This document shows, piece by piece, positions 8,123 to 15,720 of a stretch of 50,927 bases of DNA. The notes under the pieces are model-generated. The model saw nothing but the letters and a program-made list of their open reading frames with translations. It ran no database searches and was not told the origin of the DNA. The stretch spans positions 1 through 50,927 of the forward strand of contig JANXQX010000174.1 of the NCBI GenBank assembly GCA_025353305.1, given 5' to 3'. This stretch comes from Holophagaceae bacterium. GTDB lineage: Bacteria > Acidobacteriota > Holophagae > Holophagales > Holophagaceae. The position numbers and the translations under genes are program-made. The stretch's first letter is position 1. Every line of letters begins with the position of its first letter.

Positions 8123-9388
8123 ATGATGCCTCCAACCGACGCTACCTATATCGCACTCGTTAGCCTGGCCGGTGCGGTGGCCCGGGCTTTGCGCCGCGGG
8201 CTGCCTACCGGCTGGAAGTTGAGGCTGGAGGCTCGTGCGCCCGAAGCTATCGAGCCTGGATGGATCTGGCTTCACGCGGTCAGCGTCGGCGAATTGATGC
8301 TGGCGAAAGGCATCACGGAACGGTTGTTGGATGCGCACGACCGGGTACATATCACTACAGGGACACAAGCAGGGCTGGCGCTCCTTAACGATCGCATTCC
8401 GCAATGGGATCAAGGCAGGGGGCTGCTCAGCGGTGGAGCTTTCCCTTTGGATGATCCCGAGGGGTTGAGGACCTTCCTCCGAATTCCCCCCGGCGCGTTC
8501 ATTGCGTTGGAAACCGAACTCTGGCCCAATCTACTGCGCCAACTGGAAGCCCGTGGAGTTCCGCGCATTATTGTGAATGGGCGGTTGACGGAGCGCAGCA
8601 CTGGCCTTGGCAGGTGGTGGATCAGGCAGGCCGCTGAAAGGCTTTCCTTGGTGGCCGCGAGAGACGCAGAATCTGCGGAAACCTTCCGCGCCCTCGGCGC
8701 GCCCCACGTCATCTTGGGTGGCAATCTGAAAGCGGATCTGCAGACACCAGCGCCCCTGCCAGCTTCCTGGGAGGGCTTGCGTATGGGCTGGCAGGGTGAT
8801 CCGGTGATCATCGCGGGGAGCACGCTGGAGGGAGAAGACGTCTTGGTTCTGAAGGCGTGGAAGCACCTGCGTTCCATTCATCCCTCCCTGCGTTTGGTCC
8901 TCGCGCCCCGACAGCCCAAACGCTTCCAAGCCGTTGCTGAAATTTTGAAGGATCTGGGCTCTTGCTTCAAACGAGCCTCAGAGCCCTGGTCCAAGGATCC
9001 AAGCCAGTGGCAGCAAACAGGAATTCTCCTGCTGGATACCCTCGGGGATTTGCCCACAGCCTACGGGGAAGGCACCATCGCCCTTGTCGGCGGCGGTTGG
9101 CGGGGGAAGGGAGGTCACAATCCACTCGAACCCGTCCGATGGGGCATCCCGACCCTCATCGGACCCGGCTTTTGTAATTTCGAGGATCTGGTCAAGCCCC
9201 TTCAAGCCGCAGCCAGGTTGAAGGTGGTGGAAGAATCCGATTTGGTTTCAGAGATCCAAGCGGCTCTAGAATCAGCGCACCCCAGAGGGCCCGGATGGGA
9301 TGAAATCCACCCCCTGCCGGGCGGTCTTTCGGGTGCCTTAGAAAAAACTTGGAGTTTGCTTCAGCCTTTCCTACTTCGACAGGGTTAA
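8123..9388 (+). CDS. waaA: 3-deoxy-D-manno-octulosonic acid (Kdo) transferase
   Basis: This 421-residue GT30 glycosyltransferase adds Kdo from CMP-Kdo to lipid A precursor at the inner face of the cytoplasmic membrane, a required step in LPS core synthesis. It has an N-terminal hydrophobic anchor (about 8-22), the catalytic HAVSVGEL with Glu57, ETELWPN, NGRLTERS, AGSTLEGE and the nucleotide-sugar site GGHNPLEP. Length fits the family. Its presence shows that the organism makes LPS. No good Shine-Dalgarno sequence precedes the paired ATG codons at 8123/8126. The start lies only 17 bases from the divergent CobW gene, so its promoter probably lies inside that gene. Whether one or two Kdo units are added cannot be told from sequence. 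Confidence 0.93.
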   Translation: MMPPTDATYIALVSLAGAVARALRRGLPTGWKLRLEARAPEAIEPGWIWLHAVSVGELMLAKGITERLLDAHDRVHITTGTQAGLALLNDRIPQWDQGRGLLSGGAFPLDDPEGLRTFLRIPPGAFIALETELWPNLLRQLEARGVPRIIVNGRLTERSTGLGRWWIRQAAERLSLVAARDAESAETFRALGAPHVILGGNLKADLQTPAPLPASWEGLRMGWQGDPVIIAGSTLEGEDVLVLKAWKHLRSIHPSLRLVLAPRQPKRFQAVAEILKDLGSCFKRASEPWSKDPSQWQQTGILLLDTLGDLPTAYGEGTIALVGGGWRGKGGHNPLEPVRWGIPTLIGPGFCNFEDLVKPLQAAARLKVVEESDLVSEIQAALESAHPRGPGWDEIHPLPGGLSGALEKTWSLLQPFLLRQG

Positions 9389-9419
9389 TCTATCAGGGCA
9401 ATCGTGGAGACCTGGACCG

Positions 9420-10331
9420 ATGCAAGAACAGCCCCCTCATGTTCTGCTGGTGGATGACGATCAGGCCGTGCTGGGGATGGTTTCTGACGCGCTCAGCCAT
9501 TTTGGTATCCAGGTGCATGCTTTTTCTGAAGGCCGACCTGCTTTGGCGATGCTGGAGGACCCAGCCTCGCCCCCCATAGATATGGTCATTTCAGATATCA
9601 ACATGGATGGCATGGATGGCTTCGACGTGATTCTCCGCGTGAAGGACATCCAGTCCAATATGCCTGTGGTGCTAATGACCGGGCAGGCCTCTCTGGAATA
9701 CGCAGTGCGAGCAATGCGCATGGGTGCGGCGAACCTTTTTCAGAAACCTTTGGCTTTGAAAGAATTGGTGAAAAGCGTGTTCCACCTGGTGGAAATGCAC
9801 CGGGAATTCAGGCTGGCCCAGGATGGCTTGAAGGGTCTTCTGAAGGAAACGCGGCACTTTTCCTTCAGGTGCGATGAACTGGATATCGGCAGCATCGTCC
9901 GCCATCTCACGGACAGGCTGCTCCCCATGGGATTTGCCTCGCCCGCCAATGTGGATGTCATTTCCATGGCCTTCCATGAGGCCTTGGTGAATGCGCTGGA
10001 ACACGGCAATCTGGAACTGGATTCGTCCATGAAGAGCGATGTTTTCAGTGAAACCGACCCCTATACGGCGTTGCGGATGGAGCGGCTTGCGGATAAACGA
10101 TTCGCATCTCGCCTGGTAGACGTATTCATGGACTCCACGCCAGATCGTTTCGTGGTCACCATCACGGACAATGGACCCGGATTCGATACATCCCAGGTGG
10201 CCTACGCAGCTGAGGACTCCCTGCACAAACAAACGGGGCGGGGCCTCGCCATGATCCAAATAGTCATGGATGAAGTCAGCTTCAATGAGCGCGGGAATCA
10301 GATCTGCCTGGTGCTTAAAAAGAAGTCTTGA
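9420..10331 (+). CDS. Response regulator fused to an RsbW-like anti-sigma/histidine-kinase-type ATPase domain
   Basis: This 303-residue protein joins a receiver domain (about 6-125) to an HATPase_c domain of the RsbW/SpoIIAB anti-sigma kind (about 150-300). The receiver has the acidic pocket Asp12-14, phospho-acceptor Asp59, Thr87 and Lys109. The ATPase part has an N box, FHEALVNALEHGN (Glu187, Asn191, Glu194), then DNGPGF and GRGLAM. There is no DNA-binding or dimerisation/phospho-His domain, so it probably acts by protein binding: a phosphorylation-controlled serine kinase or partner-switching module. No anti-anti-sigma gene is adjacent; a SpoIIE phosphatase that could work in such a pathway is encoded at 19.7-22.3 kb. 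Its partner is unknown. Confidence 0.85.
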   Translation: MQEQPPHVLLVDDDQAVLGMVSDALSHFGIQVHAFSEGRPALAMLEDPASPPIDMVISDINMDGMDGFDVILRVKDIQSNMPVVLMTGQASLEYAVRAMRMGAANLFQKPLALKELVKSVFHLVEMHREFRLAQDGLKGLLKETRHFSFRCDELDIGSIVRHLTDRLLPMGFASPANVDVISMAFHEALVNALEHGNLELDSSMKSDVFSETDPYTALRMERLADKRFASRLVDVFMDSTPDRFVVTITDNGPGFDTSQVAYAAEDSLHKQTGRGLAMIQIVMDEVSFNERGNQICLVLKKKS

Positions 10332-10350
10332 CTCAGGCTTCAATAATTCA

Positions 10351-10375
10351 GAAGGCCCCGCACCGAGGGGCCTTC
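10351..10375. terminator. Hairpin terminator between convergent genes
   Basis: GAAGGCCCC pairs with GGGGCCTTC across a 7-base loop, just after the REC-ATPase gene and before the convergent thioredoxin gene. The following T tract is weak (CCTGTCTC), so efficiency on the plus strand is uncertain. Confidence 0.6.
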
Positions 10376-10413
10376 CTGTCTCTCCTATAGCCCAGAGCCT
10401 ATAGCCCAGCCGC

Positions 10414-10734
10414 CTAAAGCGCTCCCTCGATAAAGGCCTTGATCTGTGGTTTTGGCTGGCCACCGACGATCTTGCCCTCGGGCTTGCCGTTCTTGAACAA
10501 AATCAAGGTGGGGATGGACATGATGCCGTACTGGCCTGCTACTTCCGGGTTTTCATCAACGTTCATCTTGACGAATTTGGCCTTGCCATTCATTTCTCCG
10601 GCCAGCTCATCCAGGATGGGGGCAATCATTTTGCAGGGGCCACACCAGGGAGCCCAGAAATCCACGAGGGTGACGCCCTCCTTCACTGTTTCTCTGAACT
10701 GGGCATCAGTTATGTGGGTGACGAGGTCAGACAT
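10414..10734 (-). CDS. trxA: Thioredoxin
   Basis: This 106-residue cytoplasmic disulfide reductase has the active site WCGPC (Cys31 and Cys34) and the cis-proline region SIPTL, with normal thioredoxin length and no signal peptide. It reduces protein disulfides and is recharged by thioredoxin reductase, which is not in this window. The start is fixed by GAAGGAG 5 bases before the ATG. It is the only recognisable gene in its unit. Confidence 0.96.
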   Translation of the reverse strand: MSDLVTHITDAQFRETVKEGVTLVDFWAPWCGPCKMIAPILDELAGEMNGKAKFVKMNVDENPEVAGQYGIMSIPTLILFKNGKPEGKIVGGQPKPQIKAFIEGAL

Positions 10735-10861
10735 GGGACTCCTTCTGTTGTTTGGTGATGGATCGAAAATACCGAGCCATGGGACAATTCGATCCAGGAC
10801 ATGGGCTCAGAATACCAAGCCTTTCGTACCCTGGGGCGCAGGGGCCTCAAGGTATTGCGAC

Positions 10862-11371
10862 TCACGGCACGGGTGACAGCCCTTCAGGGGGGGGGGAATT
10901 GCCCCATTGTGCGATGGTGAAAATACTCATGTAGCGATCATTGGTTTCCCGCAAGCGTTGAGCCAGCACCTCGCAAAGGGCATAGAGTACCTTGAGGGCC
11001 AGATGATGATGGGATTCGATAAGATTTCGCAAATCCTTCAGTGGAATGAAAAACAATTCGGTACCCTCATGAGCGATTGCATCAGCTGCCCGGGCTGAAA
11101 AGTCTATCAGGGCCATCTCGCCGAAAAAGGCGTGGGGCTCAAGGACCGTCAGGGCTTCCTCCCCCGTAGGACTGCTTTTGGAAATGCGCACGGAGCCCTT
11201 CACGACAATGTAGAGCCCGTCCCCCGGATCCCCCTCCCGGAAAATGAAATCATTGCCTTTGTAGGATTTGACCTGCCCAATGATGAGAATCTGGGCGCGC
11301 TCAGTCTCATCCAAGTTTCTGAATAGGGGTGATTGGGTTAAAAAGGCGGTATTGATCACATCGATCACCAA
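10862..11371 (-). CDS. Cyclic nucleotide-binding (CNMP_binding) domain protein without DNA-binding domain
   Basis: This 169-residue protein is a single cNMP-binding beta-roll (about 15-140), with the glycine turns at REGDPGDGLYIVVKG and the phosphate-cassette region FFGEMALIDFSARAADA. The Arg-Ala of the cassette is compatible with cAMP or cGMP binding. The helix-turn-helix expected of a CRP/FNR regulator is absent, so it probably signals by protein contact. The start is uncertain: TTG 11371 or GTG 11368, with no clear ribosome-binding site. The C-terminus is encoded across a run of ten C, so one-base changes there would alter or truncate the last residues. It lies between trxA and the ribB-like gene on the same strand. 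Confidence 0.8.
   Translation of the reverse strand: MVIDVINTAFLTQSPLFRNLDETERAQILIIGQVKSYKGNDFIFREGDPGDGLYIVVKGSVRISKSSPTGEEALTVLEPHAFFGEMALIDFSARAADAIAHEGTELFFIPLKDLRNLIESHHHLALKVLYALCEVLAQRLRETNDRYMSIFTIAQWGNSPPPEGLSPVP
10887..10896 (-). repeat. Homopolymer tract C10 (coding strand) in the cNMP-binding gene
   Basis: Ten consecutive G on the plus strand (C on the coding strand) encode the Pro run near the C-terminus. Loss of one base would extend the protein by more than a dozen residues into a Cys-containing tail. Gain of one base gives an immediate stop. This is the classical arrangement for slipped-strand phase variation, but it could also be a sequencing error. Confidence 0.8.
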
Positions 11372-11399
11372 AGCGTTGGGTCGCTGACGAGTGTCAGAT

Positions 11400-12494
11400 T
11401 CAGGGATAAAAAGGCACAGTTGAGACTACATCAAGGCCGAAGCCTCGAAGCCCAATGTACTTGGTTTCGTGCCGGCTGAGGAGCCGCATTTCACGGATGC
11501 CCAGCTGGCGCAGGATTTGAGCTCCGACGCCCACATCGCGATCGCTGGGGCCAGCGGGACCTGCTGGAATCTTCTTTTGTGATTCCCCCTGTACACCCTG
11601 AGTCGATGCATGGCGGCGGAGGTAGACCAGAACCCCGCGCCCTTCGGCCTGGATAGCTTTCATGGCGGCCTGGAAGGCGCAGGAGCTTTCTGTCGCGAAG
11701 CCATGAAGGTCATCTGGCAAGGATTCAAGATGGACCCGCACCAGCGGCGGTGGACCGGAAAGGTCCCCTATGGAAAAAGCCAGATGGCTCCCTCCGTCTA
11801 AAAGGCTGGCGAACCGGTGGATCCGCAATGTCCCCCATGCCGTGCTGGATTCGCGGACATCCAACTCCTTCACGATCGGGTCGATGCAAAGGCGGTAGGC
11901 CACCAGATCCGCCACGGTCACCATGAGCAGGCCGTGCTTTTCGCAGAAGGGGATGAGATCCGGCACGCGGGCCATGGATCCATCGTCTTTCATGATTTCG
12001 CAGATGACACCACTGGGATGGAGCCCTGCGATCCTCGCCAGATCGACGGAAGCCTCCGTCTGACCGGTCCGGGTAAGCACTCCCCCTGGCCTGGCTCGGA
12101 GCGGGAACACATGGCCCGGTTTCACGAAATCCGAGGGCCTGGCGTCCGGAGCGATGAGGGCCTTGATGGTGAGGGCCCGGTCCTGGGCGCTGATGCCCGT
12201 GCTGGTGCCGAGCCTGGCCTCGACCGAAATGCAAAAGGCCGTTTCAAAAGGGCTGGTGTTGTCTCTTACCATGAGCGGAATATGCAGGCGATCCAGGGTT
12301 TCGCCTTCCAGGGCGGCGCAGATCAAGCCACGGCCATGGGTGGCCATGAAGGCGATGGCTTCGGGGCTCACATGTTCCGCCGCGAGGGTCAGATCACCCT
12401 CGTTCTCCCGGTCCTCGTCATCCACCACGACCACCATCCGGCCCCGGCGAATTTCAGCAATGGCCTCATCAATCGGGGCGAAGGGGCCGTTCAT
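11400..12494 (-). CDS. ribB: 3,4-dihydroxy-2-butanone 4-phosphate synthase with degenerate GTP cyclohydrolase II domain (RibBX type)
   Basis: The N-terminal domain (1-200) makes dihydroxybutanone phosphate from ribulose 5-phosphate for riboflavin synthesis. It carries the acidic loop DDEDRENEGD at 25-34, THGRGLIC, and the GHVFPLRA...GHTE-like block. The second domain (about 205-364) has the GTP cyclohydrolase II fold, but the zinc site is destroyed. Where active enzymes have SECLTGD...RCDCG, this one has LESLPDDLHGFATESSCAF, so two of the three zinc cysteines are clearly gone. The late arginine/tyrosine motifs are also altered. It is therefore probably a RibB with a non-catalytic RibA-like domain, as in proteins called RibBX; a separate RibA should exist elsewhere. 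No FMN riboswitch is visible in the short upstream gap. Confidence 0.88.
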   Translation of the reverse strand: MNGPFAPIDEAIAEIRRGRMVVVVDDEDRENEGDLTLAAEHVSPEAIAFMATHGRGLICAALEGETLDRLHIPLMVRDNTSPFETAFCISVEARLGTSTGISAQDRALTIKALIAPDARPSDFVKPGHVFPLRARPGGVLTRTGQTEASVDLARIAGLHPSGVICEIMKDDGSMARVPDLIPFCEKHGLLMVTVADLVAYRLCIDPIVKELDVRESSTAWGTLRIHRFASLLDGGSHLAFSIGDLSGPPPLVRVHLESLPDDLHGFATESSCAFQAAMKAIQAEGRGVLVYLRRHASTQGVQGESQKKIPAGPAGPSDRDVGVGAQILRQLGIREMRLLSRHETKYIGLRGFGLDVVSTVPFYP

Positions 12495-12608
12495 AGGTAC
12501 CTCGGTTCTGAAAGATTTTCATGATAGGGAGAGGTTGGGCTTGCCATCAGTGCTCATGTTAGGATTCTAGGACACAGCGATCTTTTGAATCTTGAGAGGA
12601 ATACTCGA

Positions 12609-13640
12609 ATGTCCCAGGGTCTCATCCAAGGGTCCATGCGCGAAGCACCATTGCCTGACATCATCCAGTTGGTGAGTCAAGGCTCGAAGACCGGTTGTTT
12701 CAACGTAGTGGACGATTCACGCCGCGCCAAGATCTATCTCAAGGATGGCCGCATAGTCCACGCGGTGAGCAGCACATCAGAAGGCCTTGATGCCTTCTAC
12801 GAAGTGGCGCTCTGGTTGGACGGCAGCTACACCTTTGAAGAGGGTGATCAGAATATTTCCCCCACCATCACGAAGCCCAATGCTTCCATTTTGATGGAAA
12901 TGGGTCGCCGCATGGACGAATGGCGGGTCATCAGCCAAAAGATCACCTCCCTTGACCTATATCCCATTTCGACGCTCCTTCCAGGTGAAACGCCAACCGG
13001 TGTGAACCCGCGTGAAGCCAAGCTCCTTGGCATCGTGACGGGCTGGTATTCCGTTGCGGAATTGGCCGAGGTCACCCAGAAGCCCGTTCTCACGGTGGCC
13101 AAGGATCTTTACGGCCTGGCCATGGCTGGGCACATCACGTTGAAGGGGGTTCGCTCAGGCAAACGACCCACCATCGATACCGGTGGGACTCCCGCCCAGC
13201 CGGAACCAGCCACGCAATCCGATCAAGCCCCGGTTGAACCTGCGAAGCCTGAGGCTCCTCAAGGTTTTCCCCTTGCGGAGGATTCGGGCGCTTTCCCGAG
13301 TGCGGTCGTCTCCGGGCAAATCGCAGCCCCCCCTGTCCCTTCTGCTCCTCTTCACGCCACGGTGCCAGCTCCCGTGATGGATCCGGTGAGAATGGCCAAA
13401 TACACGGCCTTCACCCAGCGTATTTCCGTCACTGCCAAACAGGTGCTGCCGGTCGAGCATCACGAAATGGTGAACCGCCTTCAAGCCAAGGCCACTCAGG
13501 CCTTATTGGGTGGTGGTGGCCCTGATGCCGTGAAGGAAATGGCGCTTGGTGTTTCACGCTCCGCGGTGGATGCCGGAGCGGACGCGGAACTTGTGAAGTC
13601 CTTGAATGCACAATTGAAGGCGCTCTTCGCGAGCAAATAA
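12609..13640 (+). CDS. DUF4388 (PATAN) domain protein
   Basis: This 343-residue cytoplasmic protein begins with a DUF4388/PATAN domain (about 3-105), recognised by GSMREAPLPDIIQLVSQ, the short strand KIYLKDGRIVHA and FEEGD. Such domains are common in delta-proteobacteria and Acidobacteria and often sit in signalling or gliding proteins. A second part (about 110-185) looks like a small winged-helix region. A Pro/Ala-rich linker (190-260) leads to a helical tail. I chose ATG 12609 because GAGAGGA lies just upstream; an earlier TTG at 12585 would place that site inside the gene. A lipoprotein gene follows after 11 bases and is probably cotranscribed. Its function is unknown. Confidence 0.75.
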   Translation: MSQGLIQGSMREAPLPDIIQLVSQGSKTGCFNVVDDSRRAKIYLKDGRIVHAVSSTSEGLDAFYEVALWLDGSYTFEEGDQNISPTITKPNASILMEMGRRMDEWRVISQKITSLDLYPISTLLPGETPTGVNPREAKLLGIVTGWYSVAELAEVTQKPVLTVAKDLYGLAMAGHITLKGVRSGKRPTIDTGGTPAQPEPATQSDQAPVEPAKPEAPQGFPLAEDSGAFPSAVVSGQIAAPPVPSAPLHATVPAPVMDPVRMAKYTAFTQRISVTAKQVLPVEHHEMVNRLQAKATQALLGGGGPDAVKEMALGVSRSAVDAGADAELVKSLNAQLKALFASK

Positions 13641-13651
13641 AAGGAAACCTT

Positions 13652-14746
13652 ATGCGCCATCGTGGGATATTGAGCCTCGTCGGGGCTCTGTTTGCTGTTG
13701 CGTTCCTGGGCTTGGCCTGTGTGGACGTGCCCGGCGGTGGAAGTACGAGCGGGACGGTGCTGTACGCCTATGACACCAAAGCCCACCAACTCATCGAATG
13801 GGATGTTAGCACTTTCTACGATAATGACAGCCCAGCCACGCTGAAGACCGTGGACAGCACCGTATTCACGAACAAGATGGACAATCTGGCTTGGGGCGGC
13901 CTTTGTCTTGATTCCAGCAGCAACCGCATCTATCTCGTGAATGAAACCACGGGGGATGTGGTGCGGGTGAACAACATCCGCAACCAGAACGGAACGATCT
14001 CTTCCACCAGCCCGGATGTGGCCACCTTCACCTTGGGTGGCAGCAGCGACCGGTTGTCCTCCGGAAAATTCGGCCAGGCAGCCATAGACCCGGCCACTGG
14101 AACCCTTTTTGTCACGGAGAAAAACGACAGTGACACGCGCATCTGGGTTGTGGGAGGCGCAGCTGTGATGCTCGATGGCGCCACGGTGCCTTTGACTCCG
14201 CTCAAGGTCTCGGGTGATAAGGATTGCACGGGTGTCGCAGCGGGGTTGGGCGGCCAGGTGTTTGCCTACTCAAATACCGGGAATGCCATTGGAATTGACC
14301 AAATCAACGGCCCCAGGCTGAGAAAAGGCACCTCCACAGGATTCTCCTCGGACAACTCAGTGCTGGTGGGGGCGAACACCGCGCTCGGTAAATACGGGAC
14401 CTTGGCTTTGGACTCCGGGAACAATCTCATTTTTGTAGCCCGGCACAACATTGACTCTTCCTCCAGTGGGATTCCCGTGTTGGCTTTTTCCATCGGCAAG
14501 TTCAACGGAGGGGGGTTCAACCAGCTGCCTGATTTTACGCTGGGGACCAACACGGATCAGGGCAGCCTCAGGGTGCTGGCCCATCCCGGCAACAAGGAAT
14601 GGCTGGCAGCACTCAATTCCAGCGGCGAATCCCCCTCCAACGTGATTCATATCTGGAAACTGCCCCGGGATCCCAAGCCTGTGGTGAAAATCAAAAACAT
14701 CACATCGGCGCAAATCAAGGGCATTGCTTTTGACGGAAACTATTGA
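13652..14746 (+). CDS. Lipoprotein, predicted beta-propeller-like, unknown function
   Basis: This 364-residue protein has a lipoprotein signal peptide with lipobox LGLAC (Cys23), so it should be lipid-anchored in the periplasm or outer membrane. The mature part is rich in Gly, Ser, Asn and Asp, with repeated blocks of the type LxxDSSSNRIYLVNE, IDPATGTLFVTE and LDSGNNLIFVAR. These look like blades of a beta-propeller similar to NHL or quinoprotein folds. AAGGAAA precedes the ATG. The next gene, ftsX-like, starts on its stop codon (TGATG), so the two are translationally coupled. I do not recognise the family, and any link to FtsX function is unproven. Confidence 0.7.
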   Translation: MRHRGILSLVGALFAVAFLGLACVDVPGGGSTSGTVLYAYDTKAHQLIEWDVSTFYDNDSPATLKTVDSTVFTNKMDNLAWGGLCLDSSSNRIYLVNETTGDVVRVNNIRNQNGTISSTSPDVATFTLGGSSDRLSSGKFGQAAIDPATGTLFVTEKNDSDTRIWVVGGAAVMLDGATVPLTPLKVSGDKDCTGVAAGLGGQVFAYSNTGNAIGIDQINGPRLRKGTSTGFSSDNSVLVGANTALGKYGTLALDSGNNLIFVARHNIDSSSSGIPVLAFSIGKFNGGGFNQLPDFTLGTNTDQGSLRVLAHPGNKEWLAALNSSGESPSNVIHIWKLPRDPKPVVKIKNITSAQIKGIAFDGNY

Positions 14747-15675
14747 TGCTTCAACTGCGTCTGCTGGTTCTGCTATTCCGGGATGTCCTTCGTGACATAC
14801 GGCGGCATCGGGGACAGCACGCGCTGGCGGTGATCACCTTGGCTTCAGGGCTCTTGCTGGCCGGTGGCGGCCTGCTGCTGGTGGAGGCCCTGGATCGCTG
14901 GGTGAATCACCTGGAATCCATGGCCAAGGTCACCTTGTATGCCGCGGAGGGCGCCCGCCTTGACGAGGCTGAAGCCCGTCTTAAGCGAGATCCCCGGTTT
15001 GTCACCGTCCGCCGTGTTTCTTCAAGTGAAAACACTACCAGCTTTCTGGCCTCCACCCGCGAAGCAGGGCTCATGCTCCAGAGCCTTGGGCAGGAGGCCC
15101 TTCCTGAAAGCTTGGAATTGACCCTTCGTCCAGAGTTGATTCCAGCAAAAAAAGCTCTGGCGGTGGGCGAAAGCTTGAAGGAAATCCCAGGTGCCGGAGA
15201 TGTAGTGGTGGACCAGGAGCGGCTGGAAGAGCTGCAGCGCAATGGTCGTGTGTTGCGCAATGCCTTATCGACCCTTGGCCTTTTGCTCTTGCTGGCGGCT
15301 GGATTCGCCACGGGAAATGTGATCCAGATGACAGTACAAGCGCGCAATGATGAAATTTCCATCATGCGGCTGGTAGGTGCAACTGAAGCATTCATCCGCC
15401 GCCCCCTCATTCTCGAAGGAGCAGTGCTTGGCCTGGCAGGCAGTGGTCTCGCCCTTGCGGGACTATTTACAGCTTGGCTTCCCGTTTCCAAGGGTTGGGG
15501 TGGCATCTCTCCATTTCTTGTGAACCTTGCCCGAGAAGGATTTTTTTCATGGCGAAGCATCCTGCTACTCACCGTCGTCGGAGCCGCCACCGGGGCTTCA
15601 GGTGCAGCATGGGCCTTCAGGGTCACCCAAAAGGAAGAGCGCAAAATGCAAATCGCCATGGAGCGAGCCAGTTGA
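14746..15675 (+). CDS. ftsX: FtsX-like permease (cell division ABC transporter membrane protein)
   Basis: This 309-residue protein has the FtsX layout: a cytoplasmic start, a first membrane helix (about 26-46), an extracytoplasmic domain (about 50-175), then three helices within a C-terminal FtsX domain. That domain shows the typical stretch NDEISIMRLVGAT and then LILEGAVLG. FtsX works with the ATPase FtsE to control peptidoglycan hydrolases during division. Here ftsE is not adjacent; a lipoprotein gene precedes it with a TGATG overlap instead. The reading frame also allows a TTG at 14743, but ATG 14746 fits the coupling. Calling it FtsX rather than another MacB-type permease rests on size and topology. 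Confidence 0.82.
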   Translation: MLQLRLLVLLFRDVLRDIRRHRGQHALAVITLASGLLLAGGGLLLVEALDRWVNHLESMAKVTLYAAEGARLDEAEARLKRDPRFVTVRRVSSSENTTSFLASTREAGLMLQSLGQEALPESLELTLRPELIPAKKALAVGESLKEIPGAGDVVVDQERLEELQRNGRVLRNALSTLGLLLLLAAGFATGNVIQMTVQARNDEISIMRLVGATEAFIRRPLILEGAVLGLAGSGLALAGLFTAWLPVSKGWGGISPFLVNLAREGFFSWRSILLLTVVGAATGASGAAWAFRVTQKEERKMQIAMERAS

Positions 15676-15720
15676 GCAGTGCCATCTAGGCAGCCTGCTT
15701 TTTCTATAAAGGGAGCAAAC

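Noticed and set aside
12495..12608. FMN riboswitch upstream of the ribB-like gene
   Set aside because: The gap is about 110 bases, is shared with a divergent gene and lacks the conserved RFN-element blocks.
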